NCBI GenBank assembly: GCA_040757835.1
Contig: JBFLWJ010000001.1
Span: 88,836 to 152,835, forward strand
Origin: Actinomycetota bacterium
Lineage (GTDB): Bacteria > Actinomycetota > Geothermincolia > Geothermincolales > RBG-13-55-18
Direction of reading: 5' to 3'
Length of the DNA stretch: 64,000 nt
Numbering within the stretch: position 1 is the stretch's first letter; each line of letters starts with the position of its first letter. The position numbers and the translations under genes were made by a program. Below are positions 34,891 to 43,586 of the stretch, one piece after another. The notes beneath the pieces are model-generated. The model saw only the letters and a program-made list of their open reading frames with translations. It searched no databases and had not been told where the DNA came from.

Positions 34891-36138
34891 TTAACTGCCT
34901 TCGGCGCGCTGGGGGATGGGGGGACAGACCGAGAGCACGCGGGGCCGGTACTCGTACTCTTTGATCGAACGCTGGTAGATGTCCATGGTATGCCGGGCGA
35001 TGCGCTCCCAGTTATATTTCTCTCCGATGAACTTCTGGGCGTCGCTGGTGAGGCGCTGTGCCAGCCCCTCGTCCCGCAACACCCGGATCATCGCCCGGGC
35101 CAGGGATTCGGGGTTGCCGGGCTTGAAGCAGAGGCCGGTCTCCTCGTGGACCACGATCTCCTTGAGGCCGCCGGTGTCGGCCACGATGACCGGGCATCCC
35201 GCGACCATGGCCTCGAGCACCACCATGCCGAAGGGCTCGTAGATGCTGGGGACGACGGTGATGTCGGCGCACTTGTAGAACATGGGCAGCTTCTTCGCGT
35301 CCACGAAGCCGAGGAGCCTGATCTTCTCGCCCAGGCCCAGTTCGTCGATCATCACCTGCAGGGCCCTCACGTGGGGCCCGGTGCCAGCCACCAGGAAACG
35401 CAGGTCGGGGAACTCCTGCAACACGCGGGGCATGGCCTCGATGACCGTCTGCACGCCCTTCTCGTAGACCAGGCGTCCTACGAAGAAGATCATGCGCGAG
35501 TCGGGTTCCACGAACTGCCTGCGGATGCGCTCGGTGTCCGCGCCGCAGCGGAAGAGTTCGTATTCTATTCCGTTGGGGATGACGGTGATCTTGTCCTCCG
35601 GGAGCTCGTAGATGTGTCTTACCTCGTCCTTCATGTAGTTGCTGCAGGTAATGGTGCGCACGCTCTCGAAGGTCAGCCACCATTCGATCTGGTGGATGAT
35701 CCTCGACATGCCCTCCGGTATGTACCCCTGGTGGCGCCCGTATTCCGTGGCGTGGATGGTGGCCACGAGGGGGATGCGGTAGGCGTGCTTGAGGGCGATG
35801 GCCGCGTGGGCCACCAGCCAGTCATGGGCGTGGAGCACGTGGACCTTGCCGATCCTGTCGTTGATGAGGGGGATAGCGCGTTCCAGCAGGGCTACGTTGA
35901 ACTGCAGGGTCCATGGCACCCATTCCTCCTGGGGTATCTCCGGCGCATAGAGGGGGACGCGGTGGATCTGTACGCCCTCCGCTACCTCGAAGTCGGGCGC
36001 GTCCGGGGCGTCCTTGGTCACCACGTGGATATTGGTCCCCATGCGGGCCAGGTTCACCGCCAACTGGTGTACGTGGGTACCCAGTCCGCCGATGATCCTG
36101 GGTGGATACTCCCAGGAAAGGATCACGACGTTCATCAT
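34891..36138 (-). CDS. GT4-family glycosyltransferase, Rv3032-like
   Basis: A 415-residue retaining glycosyltransferase with the GT-B fold. The N-terminal segment VVILSWEYPPRIIGGLGTHV is typical of glycogen synthase-like GT4 enzymes. The C-terminal nucleotide-binding site reads VPSIYEPFGMVVLEAMVAGCPVI, including the EX7E-type pair. Length and context match the mycobacterial alpha-1,4-glucosyltransferase Rv3032, which extends methylglucose lipopolysaccharide, and the GH57 gene nearby supports this. It probably builds an alpha-glucan from a sugar nucleotide. Start ATG 36138 (or the next, 36135) follows GGGGTGG. Confidence 0.88.
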   Translation of the reverse strand: MMNVVILSWEYPPRIIGGLGTHVHQLAVNLARMGTNIHVVTKDAPDAPDFEVAEGVQIHRVPLYAPEIPQEEWVPWTLQFNVALLERAIPLINDRIGKVHVLHAHDWLVAHAAIALKHAYRIPLVATIHATEYGRHQGYIPEGMSRIIHQIEWWLTFESVRTITCSNYMKDEVRHIYELPEDKITVIPNGIEYELFRCGADTERIRRQFVEPDSRMIFFVGRLVYEKGVQTVIEAMPRVLQEFPDLRFLVAGTGPHVRALQVMIDELGLGEKIRLLGFVDAKKLPMFYKCADITVVPSIYEPFGMVVLEAMVAGCPVIVADTGGLKEIVVHEETGLCFKPGNPESLARAMIRVLRDEGLAQRLTSDAQKFIGEKYNWERIARHTMDIYQRSIKEYEYRPRVLSVCPPIPQRAEGS

Positions 36139-36365
36139 CCACCCCGTTCCTGCACAGCAAAGCGACCTTTCCGGCCGCCGCATCTCTCTTGGTTGACTCC
36201 CTGCCAGGTCAAGACGAGCACGAATATTCTATTAAAACGCGACGTGGATGGCAACCGGCCGGGCGCCGGCCGGGCGCCGGGGGCGGGCCGGGGGAGGTCT
36301 GATGGGAAGCAGAGAAGGGGGGTGATGGGAAATGAATGTCATCCTTGCATATCAACCGGGGCGGT

Positions 36366-37193
36366 CTAGTGAGATGCGCCGTACATCCGTCTCGACGGGT
36401 AGCCGAGAAGAAAGGTTATCTTGTGCAGCCCGATACCGTGGACCTTTCCCAGATCCCAGGTGCCGCGCACCGCCCCAATATCCCAGGTGTAACCGTTCTC
36501 CGCGATATCCCCGACAAGTTCCCGCAGCTCCTGCGCGGAGTAGGTGCGCATATTCGATGCCAGTCCCTCCCACATAAGGACCAGCGGCGCGAGGGGGACG
36601 ATGTAGGTCCAGAACATCCTCCGCCAGCTGAAGGGTTTGATGAAGGGCATGAACAGCAGGAGATACAGTGGGGAAAGGAGCATGATCAAAAAGATGCCGG
36701 GGTTCCTCCCCGTGAACTCGAAGACCCCGATCCCCTCCCCCCTGCGGGCGGCGTCCTCCAGGATCCCGCGCGCATCCTCGGGCCTGAAGTGATGAAAGGA
36801 AGCGAACAGGGTGCGAAAACCCCGCAGATCCTCCGGCACCCTGGTGGCATCCACCGGCTCCGCGATGAAGTCAACCTCGCAGCTCGCTCCCTTTGCGGCC
36901 TGCTCCAGGACCTCCAGGTGCGGGAACTTGTCGCTCAAGGTCACCCGCACGGGATAGCCTTCGCGGTCGTTCAGCTGCTCCTGGATGAGGAGCACGGGAC
37001 CCGTTCCCCCCGAGCAGAGGTCGACGATATCGTGGCAGTCCAGGGTCTGTAGCACCTCCTTCAGGCGTGGCAGGATCGGGGCGTACATATTCGTCTTAAC
37101 GCTGGTGAAGCGCAAGACATCCGTAGCGATGTCACGAAAGAGCCGGGGGCACCAGCGCTGATCAGTCAGTTCCACCATATGTCTGCGGCGCAT
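36366..37193 (-). CDS. Membrane-associated class I methyltransferase-like protein
   Basis: About 275 residues. A methyltransferase motif I-like segment, DIVDLCSGGTGPVLLIQEQL, is followed by VTLSDKFPHLEVLEQAA and a D-rich motif II region. Near residues 185-235 there is a long hydrophobic stretch (PGIFLIMLLSPLYLLLFMPFI and IVPLAPLVLM) that looks like a two-helix membrane hairpin inside the domain. This is unusual for soluble methyltransferases. The ATG at 37193 follows GAGGTGAGGG. It lies between the GT4 and GH57 genes on the same strand, which suggests methylation or modification of a lipid-linked glycan. Confidence 0.72.
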   Translation of the reverse strand: MRRRHMVELTDQRWCPRLFRDIATDVLRFTSVKTNMYAPILPRLKEVLQTLDCHDIVDLCSGGTGPVLLIQEQLNDREGYPVRVTLSDKFPHLEVLEQAAKGASCEVDFIAEPVDATRVPEDLRGFRTLFASFHHFRPEDARGILEDAARRGEGIGVFEFTGRNPGIFLIMLLSPLYLLLFMPFIKPFSWRRMFWTYIVPLAPLVLMWEGLASNMRTYSAQELRELVGDIAENGYTWDIGAVRGTWDLGKVHGIGLHKITFLLGYPSRRMYGASH

Positions 37194-37319
37194 TACCCTC
37201 ACCTCGAATTCCGGCCACGTCGTGTCTCCCTGGCTTCCGTCCATGGACCCGTCGTCATGGGCTGAGGCGGCCGTTCTGAGCAAGGCCGAGAACATCGGCT
37301 CAACCTCTTTGTTCGCTTG

Positions 37320-37337
37320 AAGCCGTTTTTACGGCTT
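37320..37337. terminator. Hairpin with A/U-rich loop between GH57 and methyltransferase genes
   Basis: AAGCCGT-TTTT-ACGGCTT is a perfect 7-bp stem in the ~210-base gap on the downstream side of the GH57 gene. No run of T follows on either strand, so it is a weak terminator candidate. It may instead be a pause or processing site. Confidence 0.35.
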
Positions 37338-37405
37338 GTGACACGCCCACTTTCTTTTTCGATTATTTTGCGGCGAAGCTGAATGCCTGAAACGGGAAAC
37401 AGGGG

Positions 37406-38938
37406 CTAAAGCCAGGATTGGAGGGAGAGCCAGGGGAAGGGGTTGTCCGTGTCCTCCAGGGAGGCAAGGGACGGGATATCCATGCCGCCGCGGTCAAGCA
37501 TGTCCGTGATGGCGAGGTAGCGGGAACAGTGGGCCTCGAAGCGGTCGCGGGCGTAGGAGGCGGCCGCGTCCCGGGTGATCATGAAGGTCCAGTCGCTGGC
37601 TTCTGCGAGGAGCAGCTCCCTGGCCGCCTGCAGCAGGGCCCGCCCTTCTTCCGCGCCGCTCCCGCCACCCGCGATGCGCCGCAGGAGGTCCTCCTCCATG
37701 GCACGGGTCTCGGTCCAGATCGCCGCCGTGCCGGGGTTTACCCAGGTGGAGAAGGTCCCGTCCACGTTCCAGGCGGTCATAGGGGGAGAGATGGCGGGCA
37801 GCTCCGCTGCCACGGCCTCCTCCGCCACCTGATGGGGGAGGAGGGCAGCACCGCCGAGGCGTGACAGGACCTCACGCAGCCAGGACGGTCCCTCCTTCCA
37901 CCAGTGGCCCATTAGCTCGGTGTCGTACGCGGCGAGGAGAACCGGCGCGGTGCCCGTTCCCGCGCTGGTGGCCATCGCCTCCGCCGCGCGCCGCTCCAGC
38001 CTCGCGGCGAAATCGCCGGCATGCTCCCGTGCCTGCATCTCCGCCCTGTCGGGGTAATAGATATCCTTTTCATCCAGGGGAGTATGACCCGAGGTGACCC
38101 TCCAGTACTGGAAACCCCAGCCGTCGTGATCGCGCTTGGCAAACTCCCGGTAGTCGCCGCCCGAGGGGTAACCCCGCAAGGTCCACACCAGTTCATGGGC
38201 GGTGCGGTCACGCAGCAGAGCCATCAATGGGGTGGAACCCAGGCGGCGTGGTTCCCAGGTGTGGGCCTCCGCGGCCGTCGCGTCGGGGGCGGTGAAGTCC
38301 AGGACGACGTATTGCAGGGGCGGGGAGAACGCGGCCAGGACGCCATCGAGGTCGGGGGTGTACGAGCACTCCGGCAGCCAGAACCCCCGCGGGTCGCGGC
38401 CAAAGCAGCGCCGGTAACTCTCGATGCCGATCTCTATCTGGGCCTTCACGCAGCCCTGGCTGCCCAGGGAGGGCAGGTGGGCATGGGTGGCCGCGCTGGC
38501 GAGGACCTCGACGGCCCCCGCGTCCATGCCGCTTCTGAGTACCCGCATCATCCTGCCGCGGAAACGCGCATCGAAGTCGGCGAGTAGGCCGCGGTAGAGG
38601 TCGCCGAAATAGGCGGCAAGGGCTTTCCTGGGCTCGTCGCCCATGGCCTCGAGGCGCTCCATCTCCAGCCGGGTATGCTCGATCTTGTTCTTGAGGTACC
38701 AGTCGAGGCGCTCCTCCATATACGCGTCCTGCAGCTGTTCGGCCAGGATGGGCGTGAGAGTGAGGCAGAGACGGCCGGGAAGGACCCCCGCGGTCAGGTC
38801 CTCGACGATCTTCCAGATGGGCAGGTAGCTCTCCGCCCACGCCTCCAGCAGCCACTCCTCGCCCACGGGCCAGTCGCCGTTGCGGCGTACGTACGGCATG
38901 TGGGTGTGCAGGAGGATGACGATGGCGGGAGAAGCCAT
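37406..38938 (-). CDS. GH57 1,4-alpha-glucan branching enzyme-like, Rv3031-like
   Basis: A 510-residue family GH57 protein with a DUF1957-type C-terminal domain. The start motif HTHMPYVRRNG (residues 11-21) holds the conserved His. The nucleophile is Glu190 in FWLPECSYTPDLDG and the acid/base is Asp339 in AAYDTELMGHWW, as in characterised branching enzymes. It should cut and re-link alpha-1,4 chains as alpha-1,6 branches. The upstream frame to 39172 lies inside the methyltransferase gene; the true start at 38938 follows that stop by one base. With the GT4 gene it forms the glucan-building pair of Rv3031/Rv3032 type. Confidence 0.9.
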   Translation of the reverse strand: MASPAIVILLHTHMPYVRRNGDWPVGEEWLLEAWAESYLPIWKIVEDLTAGVLPGRLCLTLTPILAEQLQDAYMEERLDWYLKNKIEHTRLEMERLEAMGDEPRKALAAYFGDLYRGLLADFDARFRGRMMRVLRSGMDAGAVEVLASAATHAHLPSLGSQGCVKAQIEIGIESYRRCFGRDPRGFWLPECSYTPDLDGVLAAFSPPLQYVVLDFTAPDATAAEAHTWEPRRLGSTPLMALLRDRTAHELVWTLRGYPSGGDYREFAKRDHDGWGFQYWRVTSGHTPLDEKDIYYPDRAEMQAREHAGDFAARLERRAAEAMATSAGTGTAPVLLAAYDTELMGHWWKEGPSWLREVLSRLGGAALLPHQVAEEAVAAELPAISPPMTAWNVDGTFSTWVNPGTAAIWTETRAMEEDLLRRIAGGGSGAEEGRALLQAARELLLAEASDWTFMITRDAAASYARDRFEAHCSRYLAITDMLDRGGMDIPSLASLEDTDNPFPWLSLQSWL

Positions 38939-38939
38939 G

Positions 38940-39761
38940 TCAGCTCTCCCCGGCCGCGGCGGGATCGCGGGGTTTGGTCCCGATGGCGATGAAGTCGATG
39001 GCTTCAGCGAGCGCGGTGTCCGTGATGCGGAAGTCGCGCGTATTGATGGAGGGGATAAAAAGGGGCCGGTAGAAACAGCGTTCCAGACGTGGCGGCATGT
39101 CCAGGCAGAACTGGGAGAAGTTGCGCCGGGAGAGCATGTCATGCAGGCGAAGCCTGCGGGCGTGGAAGACACCCTTCATTTCCACGTCGGGGTAGAAGCT
39201 GCGCATGAAGTCAAGGAACTGTCGGGAGTCGTACTCGACGATATGGAAAGGGTTTACCGGCTCATCACGGCCGGGTGAGATAAGCAGGCGGTTGGGGGTG
39301 GTCAGGACGCAGAGTCCCCCGGGCGCCAGCACGCGCCGCGCCTCGCGCATGAAGATCTCCGGCCGGTGCAGGTGCTCGACCACCTGCAGCGAGCATACGA
39401 CGTCGAATGACGCGTCCTCCAGCCCCAGGTCGTAAAGGTCCGAGTAGGCGAAGCGCAGGTTCGGACGCCGGTAGGTGCGGCGCGCGTGGTAGATGGCCTC
39501 CGGGGCCAGGTCCACCCCCACCGCCTCGACGGCACGTGTGGCCAGCAGGTCGGTGCCGTATCCTTCCCCGCTGCCCAGGTCCAGCACCCTCTTGCCGGCG
39601 GCCAGTCCGAGCAGGAACTCATAGGCGACGAGGTGGCGCTGGAACCAGTAGTTCTCCTCCCGGATGCCGGGGAGCGTCCGCTCCCCGGTGAGGATGAGTT
39701 CGGGGTAGGAGTCCTGCGGCAGGTCCGAGAGGTCTATATCTTCGCTCAAGTTCCTCTCCAT
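38940..39761 (-). CDS. SAM-dependent methyltransferase, Rv3030-like
   Basis: A 273-residue class I methyltransferase. Motif I is VLDLGSGEGYGTDLLA, motif II is VGVDLAPEAI, and later motifs are FDVVCSLQVVEHLHRPEIF and LAPGGLCVLTTPNR. Its length and its place directly before the GH57 gene match Rv3030, proposed to methylate the mycobacterial methylglucose polysaccharide. It ends one base before the GH57 start and follows the 54-residue membrane protein gene by one base. Sugar O-methylation is the best guess, but is inferred from gene order. Confidence 0.87.
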   Translation of the reverse strand: MERNLSEDIDLSDLPQDSYPELILTGERTLPGIREENYWFQRHLVAYEFLLGLAAGKRVLDLGSGEGYGTDLLATRAVEAVGVDLAPEAIYHARRTYRRPNLRFAYSDLYDLGLEDASFDVVCSLQVVEHLHRPEIFMREARRVLAPGGLCVLTTPNRLLISPGRDEPVNPFHIVEYDSRQFLDFMRSFYPDVEMKGVFHARRLRLHDMLSRRNFSQFCLDMPPRLERCFYRPLFIPSINTRDFRITDTALAEAIDFIAIGTKPRDPAAAGES

Positions 39762-39762
39762 A

Positions 39763-39927
39763 TCAGAAAACGGTGGGCATGGGTATGGTCATCCAGGCCA
39801 GTGATGCGGCGATGACCACCGTCCCCGCCACCACCAGATAGTAGCTCGAAACTCCCCACCCCACGCCGACCAGGACCAGGCCCAGGAAACCGCCGCCGGC
39901 CGCGTAGAAAAGTCGTATCCTGTTCAT
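39763..39927 (-). CDS. 54-residue two-helix membrane protein
   Basis: This short gene lies between the isochorismatase-like and methyltransferase genes. Its ATG (39927) overlaps the upstream TGA by four bases (ATGA) and its stop is one base from the next start, so the spacing is that of a tight operon. The protein starts MNRIRLFYAAGGGFLG, contains two hydrophobic stretches (GLVLVGVGWGV and YLVVAGTVVIAASLAW) and ends MTIPMPTVF. I do not recognise a family. It could anchor or assist the neighbouring glycan enzymes. Confidence 0.7.
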   Translation of the reverse strand: MNRIRLFYAAGGGFLGLVLVGVGWGVSSYYLVVAGTVVIAASLAWMTIPMPTVF

Positions 39928-40481
39928 TTCACCAGTTCGAGTACCTGTTTGAACTCCGGGCCATCGGCGCGGTAGAGGACTTCGTAGATTAGCGACTCCG
40001 AGGTGGTGACAACGGCCCCCTCGGCGTACATCCGGGCCAGGGCGGTCTCGTGGTCCTCGCGCTTGCGCGTGCCCGTGCCGTCTGCCACCACCTGCACGCG
40101 GTAACCCCTCTGCATGGCGTCATGCACCGTCTGACTGACGCAGATATGGGTCTCTATGCCCGTCACCAGGAGGCGCTTCCTCCCCGTGGCGGCCAGCGCC
40201 TCCGCGAACTCCGGCACGCCGAAGCAGCTGAAGATGCGCTTGATCACCGGCTCGTATATGGTGAGGGCCTCCTTGACCTCTTCAACCGTATACCCCAACC
40301 CCTGGGGGTAGTGCTCCGTGAGCACCACCGGGATGCCGAAGATGTCCGCGAACCTGAGCAGGCGCGCGATGGTCCCCACCACTTCCTCGCGGTTATGGAT
40401 CATCTTCACCAGTTTCTCCTGGGGGTCGATGACCACCAGGATACTGTCGTCGGCATTGGCCAGGGAGGGATGCCTTTCCAT
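39924..40481 (-). CDS. Isochorismatase-like cysteine hydrolase
   Basis: A 185-residue protein of the isochorismatase/nicotinamidase fold. The catalytic triad is visible as Asp19 (LVVIDPQEKL), Lys81 (PVIKRIFSCF) and Cys114 (GIETHICVSQT), with the cis-peptide segment before the Cys. It should hydrolyse an amide or similar bond, but the family covers many substrates. It is in the minus-strand operon between the FAD oxidoreductase (18 bases upstream) and the small membrane protein gene (4-base overlap). Confidence 0.88.
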   Translation of the reverse strand: MERHPSLANADDSILVVIDPQEKLVKMIHNREEVVGTIARLLRFADIFGIPVVLTEHYPQGLGYTVEEVKEALTIYEPVIKRIFSCFGVPEFAEALAATGRKRLLVTGIETHICVSQTVHDAMQRGYRVQVVADGTGTRKREDHETALARMYAEGAVVTTSESLIYEVLYRADGPEFKQVLELVK

Positions 40482-40499
40482 GCTGACTCCTTTCTCGGT

Positions 40500-41822
40500 T
40501 CAGTCCTCGTCCTCGTCATTCTCGGTGATCTCCTCGAGGTAGTCATCCACCAGGCCGGAGACGTGGATGGCGGAGTTGAAGGCGGTGTCGCCACCCGTCC
40601 CCTCCGCGCGGGTGGTGTCGCCGCAGAGGAAGAAATTGTCCAGCGATGGGATGGTGAAACCGGGCCGGTCGTCCCGCGTCTGGCCGGGCCTCGGCAGGAA
40701 ACCGTCCACCATGGACAGCCGCAAGGTGCGCTCCCAGTCCAGTGCATCCCAGATGCCCGGGAACATCTCCGCGAGCAGCGCACGCAGACGATCCTCCTCG
40801 CGCGCCATCTTCTCCTCGTTCTTTACCCAGGGCAGCGGTAAAGGATAGTACCAGGAGAGGAGCTGACGACCTTCCGGGGCCATCCCGGGATCGATGTTGG
40901 AGGTGAACTGGCCCATGCTCAGGGGTTCCGACGTCACCAGCAGGCCGCTCTTGTCCGAGACCGGCTCCTTGAGCCCGATATCCATGGAGATGCCGGCGGT
41001 GGGGACGAGTTCCCGCGCTTTCTTGACGAACTTCATGGGCAGGTCCTTTCCCCCGAAGAGGTCGGGGACGTTCTGAACCGGGATCGCGCTGACCACCGCA
41101 TAGGCGGTGTAGATGGCGGTCTCCGTCTTGACCTGGCTCACCAGGCCCTTCTTTAGCATCAGCCGCGTGACCTTGCTGCCCGTCAAGATCTGTCCGTTCT
41201 TCTCGAGCTCTTCGCGCAAGCCCGCGATGATGCTGGGGGTGCCCCCCCTTGGATAGCCCACCTTCACCTTGGAACGCAGGGCCTTCTTCAGGTAGGCAGC
41301 CAGCTCTCCCGCGGAGGCGAAGCGCGGTTCCGGGGCGATGATCCCGATCCCCGAGATGATGCGCAGGATCTCCAGGGTCTCCTCGGACTTGCAGCCCGCT
41401 GTCAGGTCCTCCAGGGAGACCTGGTTCTTCTTGGCTGGATTGCCCATGACCAGCTTTACCAGGTAGCGCGCCGCGCTCAGCTTGGCCCGCAGGGGGAGCA
41501 TGGGGGACTTGAAGATCTTGCCGACGTTGTTGGGCAGCGGGATGAACTCCCCCTGCCGCCACAGCTCCGGCTCACCGGGCTCGATGAACTCCAGCTCACG
41601 TCCCAGGCGGCGGAAGACGGCGGCCGCGGCGCCGTCGGAAGCGGAGCGGTTGGCATGCAGTCCGTATTCCACGGTATAGCCGTCCTTCTCCATGTAGCTG
41701 GCACGGCCCCCCAGGTGTCGGGACTTCTCCAGCAGCAGCACCTCGTACCCCTTGTGTGCCAGGATGGCGCCGGCCGAGAGCCCCGCGTATCCTCCGCCGA
41801 TGATGATGACGTCATAGTCCAT
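40500..41822 (-). CDS. FAD-dependent oxidoreductase, phytoene desaturase superfamily
   Basis: A 440-residue flavoprotein with the N-terminal dinucleotide motif DVIIIGGGYAGLSAGAIL and the GGR motif HLGGRASYME. A C-terminal FAD motif reads NFFLCGDTTRAEGTGG. The tail is acidic (EEITENDEDED). It is of the same superfamily as the protein encoded at 4922-6295, but the two are clearly different in sequence. It heads the minus-strand operon. Carotenoid or isoprenoid desaturation is possible; no isoprenoid genes are nearby, so the substrate is open. Confidence 0.88.
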   Translation of the reverse strand: MDYDVIIIGGGYAGLSAGAILAHKGYEVLLLEKSRHLGGRASYMEKDGYTVEYGLHANRSASDGAAAAVFRRLGRELEFIEPGEPELWRQGEFIPLPNNVGKIFKSPMLPLRAKLSAARYLVKLVMGNPAKKNQVSLEDLTAGCKSEETLEILRIISGIGIIAPEPRFASAGELAAYLKKALRSKVKVGYPRGGTPSIIAGLREELEKNGQILTGSKVTRLMLKKGLVSQVKTETAIYTAYAVVSAIPVQNVPDLFGGKDLPMKFVKKARELVPTAGISMDIGLKEPVSDKSGLLVTSEPLSMGQFTSNIDPGMAPEGRQLLSWYYPLPLPWVKNEEKMAREEDRLRALLAEMFPGIWDALDWERTLRLSMVDGFLPRPGQTRDDRPGFTIPSLDNFFLCGDTTRAEGTGGDTAFNSAIHVSGLVDDYLEEITENDEDED

Positions 41823-42099
41823 GAGCTTCCCTTTCCCTCAGCCGCCGCCCGCGGTGCCGGTGTTCCCGTATCTGGCGGACGAAAGACTAGTTACGTGCGA
41901 GAATTTGTTCGAAGAATATTAAACCACAAAAGGCCCGGCCAAGTCCGAAGTATGGCGCGGCCGTCCCACCCTCGCCACCCCGCCCGCCACCGCCATCATC
42001 ATGCCGCCTGGCCTGGAGCCGAAGTGACGGCCGGCGGTGGCACCGGTAGGGCGTTTGCCTTATGATGAACGCGTTGCGCGCTTGCGAGGAGGTAGTCCC

Positions 42100-42744
42100 A
42101 TGTCAGTGGAAAGGGTGAGCTTTTACGCGGACTGCGTGGAACCCGTAAGACTCGAGGGCATCCTCGAGATGCCGGAGGACGCGCAGATGCCTCCAGCCTG
42201 CATACTCTGCCATCCCCATCCCATCGGCGGCGGTTCAATGTACGTACCGCTGCTGGAGACCATGGCCCAGGACCTGGTCTCCCGCGGCTGGGCCTGCCTG
42301 CGCTTCAACTTCCGTGGAGTCGGGCTCTCGAGCGGCGTGTCCACCGGAGGGATCTGCGAGGTGGAGGATGTAGAGGGGGCTTACCGCTACTTGCTCGAGA
42401 GGCCGGACCTGGACGGTGCGGACCCGGCCGTGGCTGGATGGTCGTTCGGTGCCTGGATAGGGCTGAGATGGGCGGTGCGGGGAAGGCGGACGAGCAGGAT
42501 AGCCCTGGTGAGCCCACCCATGGTGGGGTTCGACTTCTTTTATTTCCTGGACGAGGAGGGCGCGTTACCGCCCCAGGATGCCCTCATCGTCAGCGGCGCC
42601 CGCGACCAGTTCAACGACCTCACGAAGCTGCGGGAACTGTCCTTGCGCCTGGGGGCGGATCTGCGCATCCTGGAGGGTGCGGACCACTTCCTCTTCGGTC
42701 GCGAAAAAGAGATCGCCGCCATCGTCGCCCAACACTGGTCCTAA
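42100..42744 (+). CDS. Alpha/beta hydrolase
   Basis: A 214-residue hydrolase of the dienelactone hydrolase/YqiA-like type. The nucleophile elbow is GWSFG with Ser115; an early segment, CHPHPIGGGSMY, forms the oxyanion side and a late GADHFLFG supplies the catalytic His. ARDQF holds the likely Asp. The start is ATG 42100 behind GAGGAGGTAG; the upstream frame to 42037 has no such site. It is a single gene facing away from the FAD gene. Substrate unknown, perhaps an ester of a fatty acid or xenobiotic. Confidence 0.87.
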   Translation: MSVERVSFYADCVEPVRLEGILEMPEDAQMPPACILCHPHPIGGGSMYVPLLETMAQDLVSRGWACLRFNFRGVGLSSGVSTGGICEVEDVEGAYRYLLERPDLDGADPAVAGWSFGAWIGLRWAVRGRRTSRIALVSPPMVGFDFFYFLDEEGALPPQDALIVSGARDQFNDLTKLRELSLRLGADLRILEGADHFLFGREKEIAAIVAQHWS

Positions 42745-42878
42745 CCCCTCTGTCTGCCCACCCCCGTCCGTTCCGTAACCCGCTGGAAAGGCTCATGCGT
42801 TGTGTTTCGCGCCTGCGGTGCGAAATGTCAAGGCTGAGCCCTCGACCGCATGCCGGGGCCAGCGATGCGTAGCGCCGT

Positions 42879-43125
42879 GGGCCAGCATTTATACTGGCCC
42901 CAGTCGCCGTCACATAAGCCAGAGGTTGGATCTATCGATCACCAAACGGTATGGCAAGCCCGAACTTCCGGGGTTGGCGCTCTCTCGTCGTCTGAGGGTC
43001 TTGTTTCTTGCATTCGTGCTGCCTGGATAGAGGTAGCAGCTTTTGGTGGAACGCAACAAACAAGAAGTCTGACCCTTACATTACCTATCAACCGCGCCCC
43101 GACCTGTGACCCGCCCTTTACCCCA
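42879..43125 (-). repeat. Hairpin repeat cluster in reverse orientation
   Basis: Bases 42879-42901 form GGGCCAGCATTT...ACTGGCCCC, a near-perfect hairpin, followed by sequence that on the minus strand continues as GGCGACTGGGGCCAGTAT. This matches the units at 58711, 58815 and 62036. From 43056 to 43125 the minus strand reads GCGGGTCACAGGTCGG...TAGGTAATG, the module that precedes those units. The 455-base gap between the hydrolase and the small DUF2267 gene is thus largely repeat sequence, with no open frame I would support. Confidence 0.75.
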
Positions 43126-43199
43126 CGTTTCAATCAAAGTCCCAGGTGGGGATAATAGAAATAGGTGCTGTACATGCCGGAACAGGGGGGTGAAGCGCC

Positions 43200-43478
43200 A
43201 TGGACCGCAAGGAGCTGTTGACAAGGGTCAGGGACGAAGCGGGGCTGGAGAGCCTCAAGCAGGCGGACAGCGCGGTGAGGGTGATAGTGGGGTTGCTCAA
43301 GACCATGCTTGCGGAAAACGTGGCCGGGATGGTGGAGGAATCGCTTCCCGAGGACCTGCGACGCGGCTGGAGGGTGGTTGATCCATACCCGGCGGATATA
43401 CTCGAGAGGGAGGATATCTATTTCGAGGGTTCCGGCGAGGGCGAGACCGCCCAGTCCCCCACCATCACCCATGGCTGA
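43200..43478 (+). CDS. Small DUF2267-like protein
   Basis: A 92-residue protein whose central segment, ADSAVRVIVGLLKTMLAEN followed by LPEDLRRGW, resembles the helical DUF2267 repeat, in which a hydrophobic helix is followed by LP..(L/W)R. DUF2267 proteins are small and of unknown function. The ATG at 43200 follows GGGGGGTGAAGCGCC. The C-terminus is Asp/Glu-rich and likely disordered. It is not obviously linked to the acetogenesis cluster that follows. Confidence 0.62.
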   Translation: MDRKELLTRVRDEAGLESLKQADSAVRVIVGLLKTMLAENVAGMVEESLPEDLRRGWRVVDPYPADILEREDIYFEGSGEGETAQSPTITHG

Positions 43479-43551
43479 ACCGTTGCGGCCTTGTAGCATA
43501 AAACAACGCATCTACCAGCGAAAATCCGATTTGCCGGCCGCCTGTTCTTAT

Positions 43552-43580
43552 TTGCATTATGGGGGGGTAATGGATATAAT
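43552..43580 (+). promoter_or_regulatory. Strong promoter of the Wood-Ljungdahl operon
   Basis: TTGCAT (43552-43557) and TATAAT (43575-43580) are separated by exactly 17 bases, the best sigma-70-type promoter in the window. Transcription should start near 43587, about 190 bases ahead of fhs. It most likely drives fhs and the genes that follow. Confidence 0.75.
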
Positions 43581-43586
43581 ACTTTG

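Noticed and set aside
34468..36369. A 633-residue plus-strand open frame over the tandem repeats and GT4 gene
   Set aside because: It reads through non-coding repeats and the antisense of a clear glycosyltransferase.
42745..43199. Degraded insertion sequence
   Set aside because: No transposase remnants or target duplications; the sequence is explained by the hairpin repeat family.
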